A stretch of DNA of 42,799 nt from an uncultured Clostridia bacterium (GTDB lineage: Bacteria; Bacillota; Clostridia; Christensenellales; Borkfalkiaceae): positions 16,578-59,376 of the forward strand of contig CAJOMP010000003.1 in the NCBI GenBank assembly GCA_905235785.1. Reading direction: 5' to 3'. Both the position numbers and the translations under genes were made by a program. Below the pieces are notes generated by a model. The model saw only the letters and a list, made by a program, of their open reading frames with translations, made no database searches and had not been told where the DNA came from. Shown in pieces: positions 18,093-27,977 of this stretch. Numbering within the stretch: the stretch's first letter is position 1; the number at the start of each line of letters is the position of its first letter.

Positions 18093-18386
18093 ATGTCGGA
18101 TTATCACAATAAGTCGATTGACAATTTGTTCAATGTTATAACGGAACTCGGCACGGTAGAAGATTGTCGCGCGTTTTTTGAAGATTTGTGCACCATAAAA
18201 GAAATTCAGGATATGGCGCAAAGGCTGGAAACGGCGATATTGTTACAGCAGGGCGAAAACTATCAGAATATTTCCTCAAAAGTAGGAGTGTCGAGCGCTA
18301 CGATAAGCAGGGTCAACCGTTGCTTGAATTACGGTAGCGGCGGGTACAAGTCGGCTATCAAAAAAATAACATCAAAGGAAAACTGA
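18093..18386 (+). CDS. YerC/YecD (TrpR-like) HTH regulator, candidate his operon regulator
   Basis: DLCTIKEIQDMAQRLETAILLQQGENYQNISSKVGVSSATISRVNRCLNYGSGGY: characteristic TrpR/YerC fold motif; first gene of his operon. Confidence 0.9.
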   Translation: MSDYHNKSIDNLFNVITELGTVEDCRAFFEDLCTIKEIQDMAQRLETAILLQQGENYQNISSKVGVSSATISRVNRCLNYGSGGYKSAIKKITSKEN

Positions 18387-18387
18387 A

Positions 18388-19977
18388 ATGACGATAAAAG
18401 ATAACGTGCTGTTCGGCGGTGAAAAAATAATACTTACTCTTCGCGGGCTGTATTCGGAATACGGGTACGCGCCTTATCATATGAGTAAATTTGAAGAATA
18501 CGATTTGTACGCCAAAAATAAGGAGTTTTTGGTATCGGACAGCGTTATAACTTTTACCGACGCGGACGGCAAACTGATGGCGTTAAAGCCTGACGTTACT
18601 CTGTCTATTATTAAAAACAGCAGAATATCCGACGGAGATATAAGAAAAGTCTATTACAGCGAAAACGTATACAGACCCGCCGACGGTACGGATACATTTA
18701 AAGAGATTATGCAGACGGGGTTAGAGTGTTTCGGCGCGATAACGCAGTCGGAGATTACGGAAGTTATACTTCTTGCGGCGAAAAGTCTTAAACTTCTTTC
18801 AGATGACTGTGTGCTCGACGTGTCCGATATCGGGGCGCTAAATGCAATCACCGCAGATTTTCCGCTTTCCGATTCGGCAAAAAAGACGCTTTATAAAGCG
18901 ATAAGCGAAAAAAACGCGCACGAAATAGAAAAAATCTGTTCGGAAAGCGGAGTAAAGCAAGAAGATACAAAGTTTTTGACGGAATTGTTGAAAATCGGAG
19001 GCAGTGTTAAAACTGCAACGGCTGAACTGTTAAAAATCGCCGATAAATTCGGAAAACGCGCGCTTTTCTATGACGTTAAAACCATACTTGAAACACTTGC
19101 GGAAAGCGAACTCGCAGACGTTATCAGACTTGATTTTTCGGTAACGGGCGACGTAAATTATTATAACGGAATAGTTTTTAAAGGTTTTATAAGCGGAGTG
19201 CCGACGGCGGTGCTTTCGGGCGGGCAGTACGACAATCTTATGCGTCAAATGCATAAAAAGTCGAAAGCGATAGGTTTTGCGGTATACACCGACGCGCTTG
19301 AAAATGCCGAAACTTCCGATTCGGCAAAATCTGATGAAAAAGACGACGGTTTTTTAAATATCGCTCTTCCGAAAGGTCGGCTCGGCGAAAAGGTTTACGC
19401 GCTTTTTGCAAAAGCGGGATATGAGTGTCCTTCGGTTCTCGAACAGAACAGAAAACTCATTTTTGAAAACGCTGAAAAAAAGGTAAGATATTTTTGGGTA
19501 AAGCCTTCTGACGTTGCGATTTACGTGGAACGCGGCGCGGCGGACGTCGGCGTTGCGGGGAAAGACATTTTGCTCGAATATAGACCCGACGTTTACGAAT
19601 TGCTCGATTTAAAAGCGGGAAAATGTAAAATGGCAGTCGCGGCTAAAAACGGATTTAACGATAATCCGGCGAAAACTTTGCGCGTAGCGACCAAGTTTAC
19701 GCATATCGCCAAAGAGTTTTACAGAGCGCAAGGCAGAGATATAGACATAATAAAACTGAACGGGTCGATAGAACTTGCGCCTATTTTGGGGCTGTCCGAC
19801 GTGATAGTAGACATTGTTGAAACGGGTGAAACGTTAAAGGAAAACAACCTTTCGGTTATAGAAACGGTTGTGCCGATAAGCGCGCGGCTTATCGCAAACA
19901 AGTCGGCGAGTAAGTTTAAAGATAAAATTATCGGGACGGCGGTTGAAAAAATCGCCGCGGCGGTGAACGGTTTATGA
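18388..19977 (+). CDS. hisG: HisZ-HisG fusion: ATP phosphoribosyltransferase regulatory + catalytic domains
   Basis: HisZ-like N-term (FTDADGKLMALKPDVTLSIIKN; YYNGIVFKGF; SGGQYDNL) followed in the same ORF by short-form HisG (LNIALPKGRLGEKVYALF; DVAIYVERGAADVGVAGKDIL; DVIVDIVETGETLKENNL). Confidence 0.92.
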   Translation: MTIKDNVLFGGEKIILTLRGLYSEYGYAPYHMSKFEEYDLYAKNKEFLVSDSVITFTDADGKLMALKPDVTLSIIKNSRISDGDIRKVYYSENVYRPADGTDTFKEIMQTGLECFGAITQSEITEVILLAAKSLKLLSDDCVLDVSDIGALNAITADFPLSDSAKKTLYKAISEKNAHEIEKICSESGVKQEDTKFLTELLKIGGSVKTATAELLKIADKFGKRALFYDVKTILETLAESELADVIRLDFSVTGDVNYYNGIVFKGFISGVPTAVLSGGQYDNLMRQMHKKSKAIGFAVYTDALENAETSDSAKSDEKDDGFLNIALPKGRLGEKVYALFAKAGYECPSVLEQNRKLIFENAEKKVRYFWVKPSDVAIYVERGAADVGVAGKDILLEYRPDVYELLDLKAGKCKMAVAAKNGFNDNPAKTLRVATKFTHIAKEFYRAQGRDIDIIKLNGSIELAPILGLSDVIVDIVETGETLKENNLSVIETVVPISARLIANKSASKFKDKIIGTAVEKIAAAVNGL

Positions 19978-21248
19978 TAAAAATATTAAAATGCGGCGAA
20001 CAAAAACCGGAAGAGATTTTCGCGCGCGGAGCAAACGTTAAAGACGTATCGAAAGCGGTTTCGGAGATTATACAAAGAGTAAAAAGCGCGGGCGACGCGG
20101 CGCTTAAAGAATATACCGAAAAATTCGACGGCGCGAAACTCGACTTTCTTTCTGTTACGGAACAGGAATTTCGCGAAGGGATAAACTGCGTAGAACCCGA
20201 ATTTCTCCGTATATTAAAACAAGCGGCGAGAAATATCGTGCGGTTTCATAAAAAGCAAAAACGCAAGGGGTTTTCGCTTACCAAAAAGGACGGCACGGTT
20301 ATCGGGCAGAAGATAACCCCGATAGAAAATGTGGGGCTTTACGTTCCGGGCGGCACGGCGGCGTATCCGTCGACGGTTTTAATGAACGCTATTCCCGCAA
20401 AGATAGCGGGGTCAAAGCGTATAATTATTGCTACACCGCCCGACAGTGACGGAAAAATAAATCCCGCAATTCTTGCGGCGGCTTACGTCGCCGGCGTAAC
20501 CGAAATATATAAAGTCGGCGGAGCGCAGGCGATTGCGGCAATGGCTTTCGGCACGGAGAGTATTCCGAAAGTCGATAAAATAGTAGGACCCGGTAACGCT
20601 TACGTTGCCGAAGCGAAAAAGCAAGTTTTCGGCGTTGTTAATATCGATATGATAGCGGGGCCGAGCGAAATTCTTATTGTTGCGGACAAAAAGTCCGAGC
20701 CGTCTTTTATCGCCGCCGACCTGTTGTCGCAAGCCGAACACGATAAAATGGCGAGCGCGGTTTTAGTTACCGATTCCGAAGATTTCGCGTTAAAAGTACA
20801 GGCAGAAATCGAAAAACAGTTGCCCGCGCTTTCCCGCGAACCGATAGCGCGCGCGTCAATAGACGGAAACGGCAAAATAATAGTTGCGGAAAATATCGGT
20901 AAAGCGATAGAAATTGCAAACGTTCTTGCGCCCGAACATTTGGAACTTTGCGTCGACGAGCCGTTTAAGTATCTCGACAAAGTGATAAACGCGGGTTCGG
21001 TGTTTCTCGGAAGAAACTGTCCGGAAGCGCTCGGCGATTATTTTGCGGGAACTAATCACACGTTGCCAACAAGCGGAACGGCGAGATTTTCCAGTCCGCT
21101 GTCAGTCGACGATTTTATAAAGAAAACGCAGTTTACTTATTATACGAAAGACGCGCTCGATAAGGTTGCCGATAAAATAGCGTATTTTGCGAACAAAGAA
21201 GGGCTTACGGCCCACGCGAAGAGCGCGACTATCAGGAGCGAAAAATAA
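19974..21248 (+). CDS. hisD: Histidinol dehydrogenase
   Basis: GLYVPGGTAAYPSTVLMNAIPAKIAGS; GGAQAIAAMAFGT; GPGNAYVAEAKKQVFG; ATGA overlap with hisZG. Confidence 0.95.
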   Translation: MIKILKCGEQKPEEIFARGANVKDVSKAVSEIIQRVKSAGDAALKEYTEKFDGAKLDFLSVTEQEFREGINCVEPEFLRILKQAARNIVRFHKKQKRKGFSLTKKDGTVIGQKITPIENVGLYVPGGTAAYPSTVLMNAIPAKIAGSKRIIIATPPDSDGKINPAILAAAYVAGVTEIYKVGGAQAIAAMAFGTESIPKVDKIVGPGNAYVAEAKKQVFGVVNIDMIAGPSEILIVADKKSEPSFIAADLLSQAEHDKMASAVLVTDSEDFALKVQAEIEKQLPALSREPIARASIDGNGKIIVAENIGKAIEIANVLAPEHLELCVDEPFKYLDKVINAGSVFLGRNCPEALGDYFAGTNHTLPTSGTARFSSPLSVDDFIKKTQFTYYTKDALDKVADKIAYFANKEGLTAHAKSATIRSEK

Positions 21249-21249
21249 A

Positions 21250-22314
21250 ATGAGTAAGTTTTTCAGTCAAAAATTCAAAAACATATCGCCTTATTGCGCA
21301 GGCGAGCAACCTCAGGACAAAAAATATATTAAGTTAAATACCAACGAGTCGCCGTTTCCGCCTTCGCCGTATGCGCAAAGACTTGCGAGAGAAAGCGCGG
21401 GGGATATGTTATTATATCCCGATCCGGAATATTCCGCTCTCGTTAATATAGCGGCGGAAAAATTCGGAGTAAAAACGAGTGAAATTCTCTTTACAAACGG
21501 TTCTGACGAAGCGCTCGATTATGCTTTTACCGCGTTTTGCGACGATAGCGCGCCCGCTGTTTTTCCCGATATTACATACGGGTTTTATCCCGTATTTGCG
21601 AGAATTAACCGCGTTCCGTTCAAAGAAATACCGCTTAAAGATGATTTTACCATAGATATAAACGATTATTTAAATGCGGGCGGCACGGTGTTTATAGCAA
21701 ACCCTAATGCTCCGACGGGAATTGCGCTCAAATTGTCTGAAATTGAAAAAATTATAGCAAACAATCCGAAAAATATTGTGGTTATCGACGAAGCGTACGT
21801 AGATTTCGGAGCGGAAAGTTGCGTACAACTTATACAAAAATATAATAATCTTATAGTTACGCAAACGTTTTCCAAATCCCGCTCGCTTGCGGGCGCAAGG
21901 CTCGGTATGGCTTTTGCCTGCGAAGACATTATAAACGACCTTAAAACGGTCAAGTTTTCAAGAAATCCGTATAACGTGAGCCGTATGACCGCGGCTGCCG
22001 GAATAGGCGCGCTTTGCGACGAAGAATACTTTTTGGGTAACTGCGAAAAAATCGTTAAAACGCGCGGCGAATTTACCGAAAAACTTGCGAAAATCGGTTT
22101 TTCGGTTTTGCCGTCAAAGGCTAATTTTGTTTTTGCAAAGCATAACGTCATAGACGGAAAAACTATGTATACGGAACTTAAAAACCGCGGCGTACTCGTT
22201 CGGTTTTTTGAAAAGCCGCGGATAAACGGATACGTTCGCATAACTATCGGCAGCGACGAGCAAATGGAAAAAGCGTTTAAGGTTATTTCGGAAATAGTAA
22301 AGGGGATAAAATGA
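21250..22314 (+). CDS. hisC: Histidinol-phosphate aminotransferase
   Basis: IKLNTNESPFPPSP; NGSDEALDYAF; NPNAPTGI; VIDEAYVDF; TFSKSRSLAGARLGMAF. ORF track begins at 21187, but the ATG at 21250 immediately after hisD fits the family N-terminus. Confidence 0.92.
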   Translation: MSKFFSQKFKNISPYCAGEQPQDKKYIKLNTNESPFPPSPYAQRLARESAGDMLLYPDPEYSALVNIAAEKFGVKTSEILFTNGSDEALDYAFTAFCDDSAPAVFPDITYGFYPVFARINRVPFKEIPLKDDFTIDINDYLNAGGTVFIANPNAPTGIALKLSEIEKIIANNPKNIVVIDEAYVDFGAESCVQLIQKYNNLIVTQTFSKSRSLAGARLGMAFACEDIINDLKTVKFSRNPYNVSRMTAAAGIGALCDEEYFLGNCEKIVKTRGEFTEKLAKIGFSVLPSKANFVFAKHNVIDGKTMYTELKNRGVLVRFFEKPRINGYVRITIGSDEQMEKAFKVISEIVKGIK

Positions 22315-22898
22315 GAACGGCGGAAATAAAGAGAAAAACGGCGGAAACGGATATATATCTTTATATCGATCTCGACGGAACAGGTAAAAACACCATAGAA
22401 ACGGGCTGCGGGTTTTTGGATCATATGCTCACGCTTTTTTCTGCGCACTCTAAATTCGACCTTACCGTAAAATGTAAGGGCGACACCTACGTCGATTATC
22501 ATCATACGGTAGAAGATATCGGCATCGCTTTGGGTTCGGCGATCTTTTCGGCGCTCGGCGATAAGAAGGGAATAACCCGTTACGGTGATTTTATTCTTGC
22601 TATGGACGAAGCGCTTATACTCACTTCGGTGGATTTTTCGGGTAGAACCTATTTAGGATATTCGCTCAAAATACCCACGGAAAAAGTCGGAGATTTTGAT
22701 ACCGAACTCGTGGAAGAGTTCTGGTACGGGTTTGTAAGAAAAGCGGAGTGCGCGTTGCATATAAGAAAGATAGCGGGCTCGAATTCGCATCACATAATCG
22801 AAGGCGCTTTTAAATCGGCGGCGCGAAGTTTAAGACAGGCGGTAAGTTTGGACGCGCGGAGCGCGGGCGAAATCCCGTCTACCAAAGGAGTGCTTTAA
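22311..22898 (+). CDS. hisB: Imidazoleglycerol-phosphate dehydratase
   Basis: TGCGFLDHMLTLFSAHSKFDL; DYHHTVEDIGIALG; GSNSHHIIEGAFKSAARSLRQAV. Confidence 0.95.
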   Translation: MRTAEIKRKTAETDIYLYIDLDGTGKNTIETGCGFLDHMLTLFSAHSKFDLTVKCKGDTYVDYHHTVEDIGIALGSAIFSALGDKKGITRYGDFILAMDEALILTSVDFSGRTYLGYSLKIPTEKVGDFDTELVEEFWYGFVRKAECALHIRKIAGSNSHHIIEGAFKSAARSLRQAVSLDARSAGEIPSTKGVL

Positions 22899-23524
22899 TG
22901 ACGGCTATAATAGATTACGGGGTCGGCAATCTTTTTTCGCTTAACTCGTCTTTCGGCGCTATCGGCGAAAAGGTTTTCGTTTCTTCAAACAGCGATGAAA
23001 TTTTAAATGCCGAAAGAATTGTTCTGCCCGGTGTCGGCGCGTTCGGCGACGCGGCTGATAAACTAAAAAAAACGGGGCTTTACGAAACGGTTTTACGCGC
23101 GGCAAAATTCGGAACGCCTATTCTCGGCGTTTGTTTGGGGATGCAACTTTTATTTGATAAAAGTTACGAGTACGGCGAACATGAAGGGCTGGGACTTGTT
23201 TCCGGAATAGTACGCCCTATATCCGATTTTATACCGAAGGACCTTAAAATTCCGCATATAGGTTGGAATAAACTTCGCATAATAAAAAAGCATCCGCTTT
23301 TAAAATACGTTGCCGATAACGATTACGCGTATTTCGTTCACTCGTATTGCGCTGTTAATTGTGCTGAAAGCATAATAGCGGACACCGAATACGGCGCGGA
23401 TATCACGGCGGTCGTTGCGAACGCGAACGTGATGGGCTGTCAGTTTCACCCCGAAAAAAGCGGCGATGTCGGACTTAAAATATTAAAGGCGTTTTGCGAA
23501 CTTAAAAAGGGGGATTTATGCTGA
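22898..23524 (+). CDS. hisH: Imidazole glycerol phosphate synthase glutaminase subunit
   Basis: IDYGVGNLFSL; LPGVGAFGDA; LGVCLGMQLLF; CQFHPEKSGDVGLKIL. Confidence 0.95.
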   Translation: MTAIIDYGVGNLFSLNSSFGAIGEKVFVSSNSDEILNAERIVLPGVGAFGDAADKLKKTGLYETVLRAAKFGTPILGVCLGMQLLFDKSYEYGEHEGLGLVSGIVRPISDFIPKDLKIPHIGWNKLRIIKKHPLLKYVADNDYAYFVHSYCAVNCAESIIADTEYGADITAVVANANVMGCQFHPEKSGDVGLKILKAFCELKKGDLC

Positions 23525-24231
23525 TTTTTCCCGCGATAGATTTATACGAAGGCAATGCGGTAAGGCTTTTTAAAGGCGACTATGCTCAAAAAACGGTTTA
23601 CAGCGACGACCCTGTTTCGGTTGCGAAAGATTTTCAATCTTTGGGCGCGACGCATATTCACATAGTTGATTTGGAAGGCGCAAAGACCGGTGAAACGCCG
23701 AATTTCGATATTATCCGAAAAATCAAATCGGCTACGGGACTTTTTGCGGAAGTCGGCGGTGGCATAAGAGACGTAAAAACGGTTGAAAAATATCTTACTT
23801 CGGGTATCGATAGGGTGATACTCGGCACGGCGGCGATAGCCGATAAAGAATTCGTTAAAAACGCGATAAAAAAATACGGCGATAAAATAGCGGTCGGAGC
23901 GGATGTTAAAGACGGGTTTGTCGCGATAAAAGGCTGGACGGAAAATTCCGATAAAAACGTTTTTGACTTTTGCTCGGAAATGTCCGATATCGGCGTTAAA
24001 ACGATAATTTGTACTGATATTTCAAAAGACGGCGCGCTAAAAGGCGCGAACGCTGAACTGTACAGAGAACTTTCCGCAAAATTTCCTGTAAACTTTACCG
24101 CGTCGGGCGGTGTTTCTTCGCTTGACGATATAAAAGCGCTTAAAAGTATAGGATTATACGGCGCGATAATAGGAAAAGCATATTATACGGGCGATATAGA
24201 TTTGAAAAAGGCGATAGAGATTGCAAAATGA
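23518..24231 (+). CDS. hisA: ProFAR isomerase
   Basis: FPAIDLYEGNAVRLFKGDY; VGGGIRD; GWTE; TDISKDGALKG; ASGGVSSLDDI. Confidence 0.95.
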   Translation: MLIFPAIDLYEGNAVRLFKGDYAQKTVYSDDPVSVAKDFQSLGATHIHIVDLEGAKTGETPNFDIIRKIKSATGLFAEVGGGIRDVKTVEKYLTSGIDRVILGTAAIADKEFVKNAIKKYGDKIAVGADVKDGFVAIKGWTENSDKNVFDFCSEMSDIGVKTIICTDISKDGALKGANAELYRELSAKFPVNFTASGGVSSLDDIKALKSIGLYGAIIGKAYYTGDIDLKKAIEIAK

Positions 24232-24986
24232 TTACTAAAAGAATAATACCGTGTTTAGACGTCAGGGACGGTAAAGTTGTAAAAGGCGTAAATTTTACAG
24301 GACTTAAAGAGATATCGTCGCCCGTGGAACTTGCTAAAATTTACAGCGAAAGCGGCGCTGACGAACTCGTTTTTTACGATATAACGGCGTCCAGCGACGG
24401 AAGAAAGATTTTTACCGATATACTTTGCGAAACGGCGAAAAACGTTTTTATTCCGCTTACCGTCGGCGGCGGTATAAATACTCTCGACGACTTCGACAGA
24501 GTGCTTAAATGCGGCGCGGATAAGGTTAGTGTGAATTCGGGCGCGATTAAAAACCCGGAACTTATAGAAAAAGCCGCCAAACTTTACGGCAATCAATGCG
24601 TGGTGCTTTCCGTGGATATAAAAAGAGTAAACGGCGAGTTTAAAGTATTCGCAAAAGGCGGCAGAGAAAACACGGGAATAAACGCGATAGAGTGGATAAA
24701 ACGCGGCGTCGACTTTGGCGCGGGCGAAATCGTCGTCAATTCGATCGATACGGACGGCGTTAAAAACGGTTTCGATATTCCCATGTTAAAAGCGGTTTGC
24801 GACGCCGTAAACGTGCCCGTTATAGCGTCCGGCGGCGCGGGAAAGGTTGGAGACTTTATAACGCTTTTTAAAACCCTTCCGAAAGTGGACGCAGGGCTTG
24901 CCGCGTCGGTTTTTCATTTCGGCGAAATAAAAATAAAGGATTTAAAAGAAGAAATGCGCAAAAACGGAATTTGCGCAAGAATTTAA
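24228..24986 (+). CDS. hisF: Imidazole glycerol phosphate synthase cyclase subunit
   Basis: [57 protein letters not shown]. Confidence 0.95.
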   Translation: MITKRIIPCLDVRDGKVVKGVNFTGLKEISSPVELAKIYSESGADELVFYDITASSDGRKIFTDILCETAKNVFIPLTVGGGINTLDDFDRVLKCGADKVSVNSGAIKNPELIEKAAKLYGNQCVVLSVDIKRVNGEFKVFAKGGRENTGINAIEWIKRGVDFGAGEIVVNSIDTDGVKNGFDIPMLKAVCDAVNVPVIASGGAGKVGDFITLFKTLPKVDAGLAASVFHFGEIKIKDLKEEMRKNGICARI

Positions 24987-24996
24987 AGGAGTAAAG

Positions 24997-25644
24997 ATGT
25001 TCGATATAAAAACGCTTAAATTTGACGAAAAAGGGCTTATTCCCGCAATAGTGGTCGATAACGTAACCAAAAAGGTATTGACGCTCGCATATATGAACGA
25101 AGAGAGCCTTAAATTGACAGTGGAAAAGGGGCTTACGTGTTTTTGGAGCAGGTCGAGAAACGAACTGTGGACAAAGGGCGAAACGAGCGGGAATTATCAG
25201 CACGTCGTTTCAATTTGCGCCGATTGCGATAAAGACGCGCTTGTCGTTACCGTTGAAAAGGACGGCCCTGCCTGTCATCTCGGCACGGATTCCTGTTTTA
25301 ACGATAAAGTTTACGTAAGCGAAGAGTTAAAGGAATTTTCTTACGAAGATCTTATGACTCTTATCAAGGGCAGAAAGACGGAAAAGAAGGAAGGTTCTTA
25401 TACCACATATTTGTTTGAAAAGGGCAGGGATAAGATTCTGAAAAAAGTAGGCGAAGAGAGTACGGAAGTTATAATCGCGGGTAAAGCGGACGATAAGAAA
25501 GAAACGGTGTACGAGATAGCCGATCTTGCGTATCACGTAATGGTGCTTATGATAGATATGGGCATTTCGCTCGAAGATATTTTCAGAGAGTTGTCGAAAC
25601 GGCACGTTATCGATAAAAAAGTAAAGCAGGAGAAAATGGTATGA
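24997..25644 (+). CDS. hisI: Bifunctional phosphoribosyl-AMP cyclohydrolase / phosphoribosyl-ATP pyrophosphatase
   Basis: [61 protein letters not shown]. Confidence 0.95.
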   Translation: MFDIKTLKFDEKGLIPAIVVDNVTKKVLTLAYMNEESLKLTVEKGLTCFWSRSRNELWTKGETSGNYQHVVSICADCDKDALVVTVEKDGPACHLGTDSCFNDKVYVSEELKEFSYEDLMTLIKGRKTEKKEGSYTTYLFEKGRDKILKKVGEESTEVIIAGKADDKKETVYEIADLAYHVMVLMIDMGISLEDIFRELSKRHVIDKKVKQEKMV

Positions 25645-26393
25645 AACCGCTTTGCGATTATCATATCCATACTACGTTCAGCGACGGGAAGAATACGCCG
25701 GAAGAAATGGTTTTAGCGGCGATAGAAAAGGGCGTTCGCGAGATGGGGTTTTCAGACCACTCGTATACTTTTTTTGACGACAGTTATACTATTCAACTTG
25801 ATAAAATAGCGGAGTATAAACGTGAGATCGCGCGGTTAAAAGAAAAGTATAAGGGAAAAATAAAAATTCTTTGCGGTATTGAGCAGGATTTTTATTCAAG
25901 AACCGACGCTCGCGGTTACGATTACGCGATAGGCTCTGTGCATTCTTTAAAAATAGGCGGGCAATATTTGTCCGTGGACGAAAAAGAAGAGAAGTTCGTA
26001 AAAATAGCGGAAGATTTTTTCGGCGGAGATTATATTGCGTTTGCTAAAACGTACTTTGACAGAATAGCGAAATTTGCCAAGAGAAAAGAGATTACAATAA
26101 TCGGACATTTCGACCTTATCGCAAAATACAATAAAAACGGTAAATATTTTAGCGAAAAAGACGAAGGATATATTGCGGCGTGGAAAAAAGCGGTTGATAA
26201 ACTCATCGCCGCAAATAAGACTTTCGAGATAAATACGGGCTCGATTTCAAGGGGATGGCGCAACGAACCGTATCCGTCCGACGATATAAGAGCGTATATT
26301 AAAGAAAAAGGCGGTAAATTTGTGCTTTCAAGCGACTGCCACAGGGCGGAAATTCTTTGTTTCGGTTTTGAAAAATACCTTAACGAAATTTGA
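25641..26393 (+). CDS. hisK: PHP-family histidinol phosphatase
   Basis: [45 protein letters not shown]; last gene of his operon. Confidence 0.88.
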   Translation: MKPLCDYHIHTTFSDGKNTPEEMVLAAIEKGVREMGFSDHSYTFFDDSYTIQLDKIAEYKREIARLKEKYKGKIKILCGIEQDFYSRTDARGYDYAIGSVHSLKIGGQYLSVDEKEEKFVKIAEDFFGGDYIAFAKTYFDRIAKFAKRKEITIIGHFDLIAKYNKNGKYFSEKDEGYIAAWKKAVDKLIAANKTFEINTGSISRGWRNEPYPSDDIRAYIKEKGGKFVLSSDCHRAEILCFGFEKYLNEI

Positions 26394-26413
26394 TTTTTGA
26401 AACTGTTACAGTA

Positions 26414-26454
26414 ATTCTTGCGCCCGCGGAAAAATTTTCCGCGGGCGCAAGAAT
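26414..26454. repeat. Perfect 20-bp inverted repeat downstream of his operon (terminator/3'-end hairpin candidate)
   Basis: attcttgcgcccgcggaaaa a ttttccgcgggcgcaagaat. Confidence 0.75.
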
Positions 26455-26523
26455 ATTTTAAATTGTGGCATAAAGGCGTTAAAACGGCATATATTGAAGT
26501 AGAACTATAAAAGGAGGAAGAAA

Positions 26524-27156
26524 ATGTCGTTTTTCTGTAATTTTCAATCGGACAAATGTCCGGGACAAATAACCGGCAACCCGCTCTCCGGCTTATGCGA
26601 AAAAGTTTGTATCGAAGTGAAAAAGGTTTTCGACGCCTGTATGCAACAGAGTCAGTTGAACGGCTTGGTTTTAAATATTACCGACCTTACGCCCGCTAAT
26701 CCTACATATCCTTTGACTTTCGTTTCCGCAAGGAGCACGGCAAGCAAGGGCGTGATCAGTAATCTTCTCGTCGAACCGCTCACGGAGCGTGAGAACGCGG
26801 CACGAGTAAAGGCGGATATAACTATTCCCGTATCGGTTGCGTATACTGACGCGAACGGTGTAGAAGGAGTTGCGGTTTCATCGGTAACGGTAACCAAAGA
26901 CGTAATTCTTAACATCCCCGCGGCGTCGATTATGCCTTACAGCGTAGAAGCGGTCGTATCGCTTGTATCAACGCAAGGCGCGTATACGGGCGAAAATCAA
27001 TTTACTATCGACTGTTGTGTTTCGATAATCTTAAAAATCGTTATGGAAGTGGAACTTCTCGTTCCGTCCTACGGCTACGCGCAGATACCGCCCTGTCAGG
27101 AATATACGCAGGAAGTTTGCGCGGGATTTTTCGAACTTCCCATGTATCCGCAGTAA
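26524..27156 (+). CDS. Cys-containing hypothetical protein (possible spore-associated family)
   Basis: Intact ORF with strong SD (aaaggagg); recurrent Cys motifs (CNFQSDKCPG, CEKVCIEVKKVFDACMQQ, DCC, CQEYTQEVC); family not firmly recognised. Confidence 0.75.
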   Translation: MSFFCNFQSDKCPGQITGNPLSGLCEKVCIEVKKVFDACMQQSQLNGLVLNITDLTPANPTYPLTFVSARSTASKGVISNLLVEPLTERENAARVKADITIPVSVAYTDANGVEGVAVSSVTVTKDVILNIPAASIMPYSVEAVVSLVSTQGAYTGENQFTIDCCVSIILKIVMEVELLVPSYGYAQIPPCQEYTQEVCAGFFELPMYPQ

Positions 27157-27173
27157 ATTTTTCGCTACAATTC

Positions 27174-27211
27174 AAAAACGGAACAAAACTTTGTTCCGTT
27201 TTTGTTTTTTA
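27174..27211 (+). terminator. Rho-independent terminator
   Basis: aaaaacggaacaaa act ttgttccgttttt gtttttt. Confidence 0.8.
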
Positions 27212-27241
27212 AATAAATTACGCAATTAAAAGCGATTTGAT

Positions 27242-27270
27242 TTGTCATTTTAAGTAAAAAAGTGTATAAT
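27242..27270 (+). promoter_or_regulatory. Sigma-A promoter of phosphoesterase gene
   Basis: TTGTCA (27242-27247), 17 bp, TATAAT (27265-27270). Confidence 0.75.
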
Positions 27271-27278
27271 AAAACCAT

Positions 27279-27977
27279 ATGAAAATTTACGCTATAAGCG
27301 ACTTTCACATTTCAACTAATACCGATAAGCCGATGGACGTGTTCGGCGCAAGTTGGGTGGGCTATCTCGATAAGATAAAGGCCGACTGGGAAGAAAAGGT
27401 ATCGGCTGAAGATATCGTGCTTATTGCGGGCGACATCAGTTGGGCAATGAATATAGAAGACGCCAAACCCGACCTTGAATTTTTCAGGAATTTAAAAGGT
27501 AAAAAGGTCTTTATAAAAGGCAATCACGATTACTGGTGGAGCGGAATAGGCAAGGTAAGGGATGTTATGCCCGAAAACTGTTTTGCCCTTCAAAACGACA
27601 GTATGAAATTCGGCGACGTTGTGATATGCGGCTCACGCGGGTGGAGCGTACCCGGCAGTCCCGATTTCGACGAGAAAGACGAAAAAATCTATCTGCGTGA
27701 GACAGAACGGTTCAGATTGTCGCTTAAATCCGCCGAAAACTTGATGGAAGAAGGCGATAAACTCGTCGCAATGATACATTATCCGCCGTTTAACGTTAAA
27801 AGGGAAAATTCGGCTTTTACGGATTTATTTGAAGAGTTTAACGTACACTCGGTAATTTACGGGCATTTGCACGGTAAAAACGTTCGCGCGGACAAGATAG
27901 TTGTAAAAAACGGCGTAAAATATTATCTTACGTCGTGCGATATGGTGGATAATAAATTAACGGAGATAGTTTTATGA
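27279..27977 (+). CDS. Calcineurin-like metallophosphoesterase
   Basis: ISDFHIS; AGDISWAMN; KGNHDYWW; IHYPPFN; YGHLHG. Confidence 0.92.
   Translation: MKIYAISDFHISTNTDKPMDVFGASWVGYLDKIKADWEEKVSAEDIVLIAGDISWAMNIEDAKPDLEFFRNLKGKKVFIKGNHDYWWSGIGKVRDVMPENCFALQNDSMKFGDVVICGSRGWSVPGSPDFDEKDEKIYLRETERFRLSLKSAENLMEEGDKLVAMIHYPPFNVKRENSAFTDLFEEFNVHSVIYGHLHGKNVRADKIVVKNGVKYYLTSCDMVDNKLTEIVL

Noticed and set aside
21666-22505. 279-aa antisense ORF opposite hisC/hisB
   Set aside because: Entirely covered by well-recognised plus-strand his genes; composition is a mirror of their codons, with no motif or SD support.
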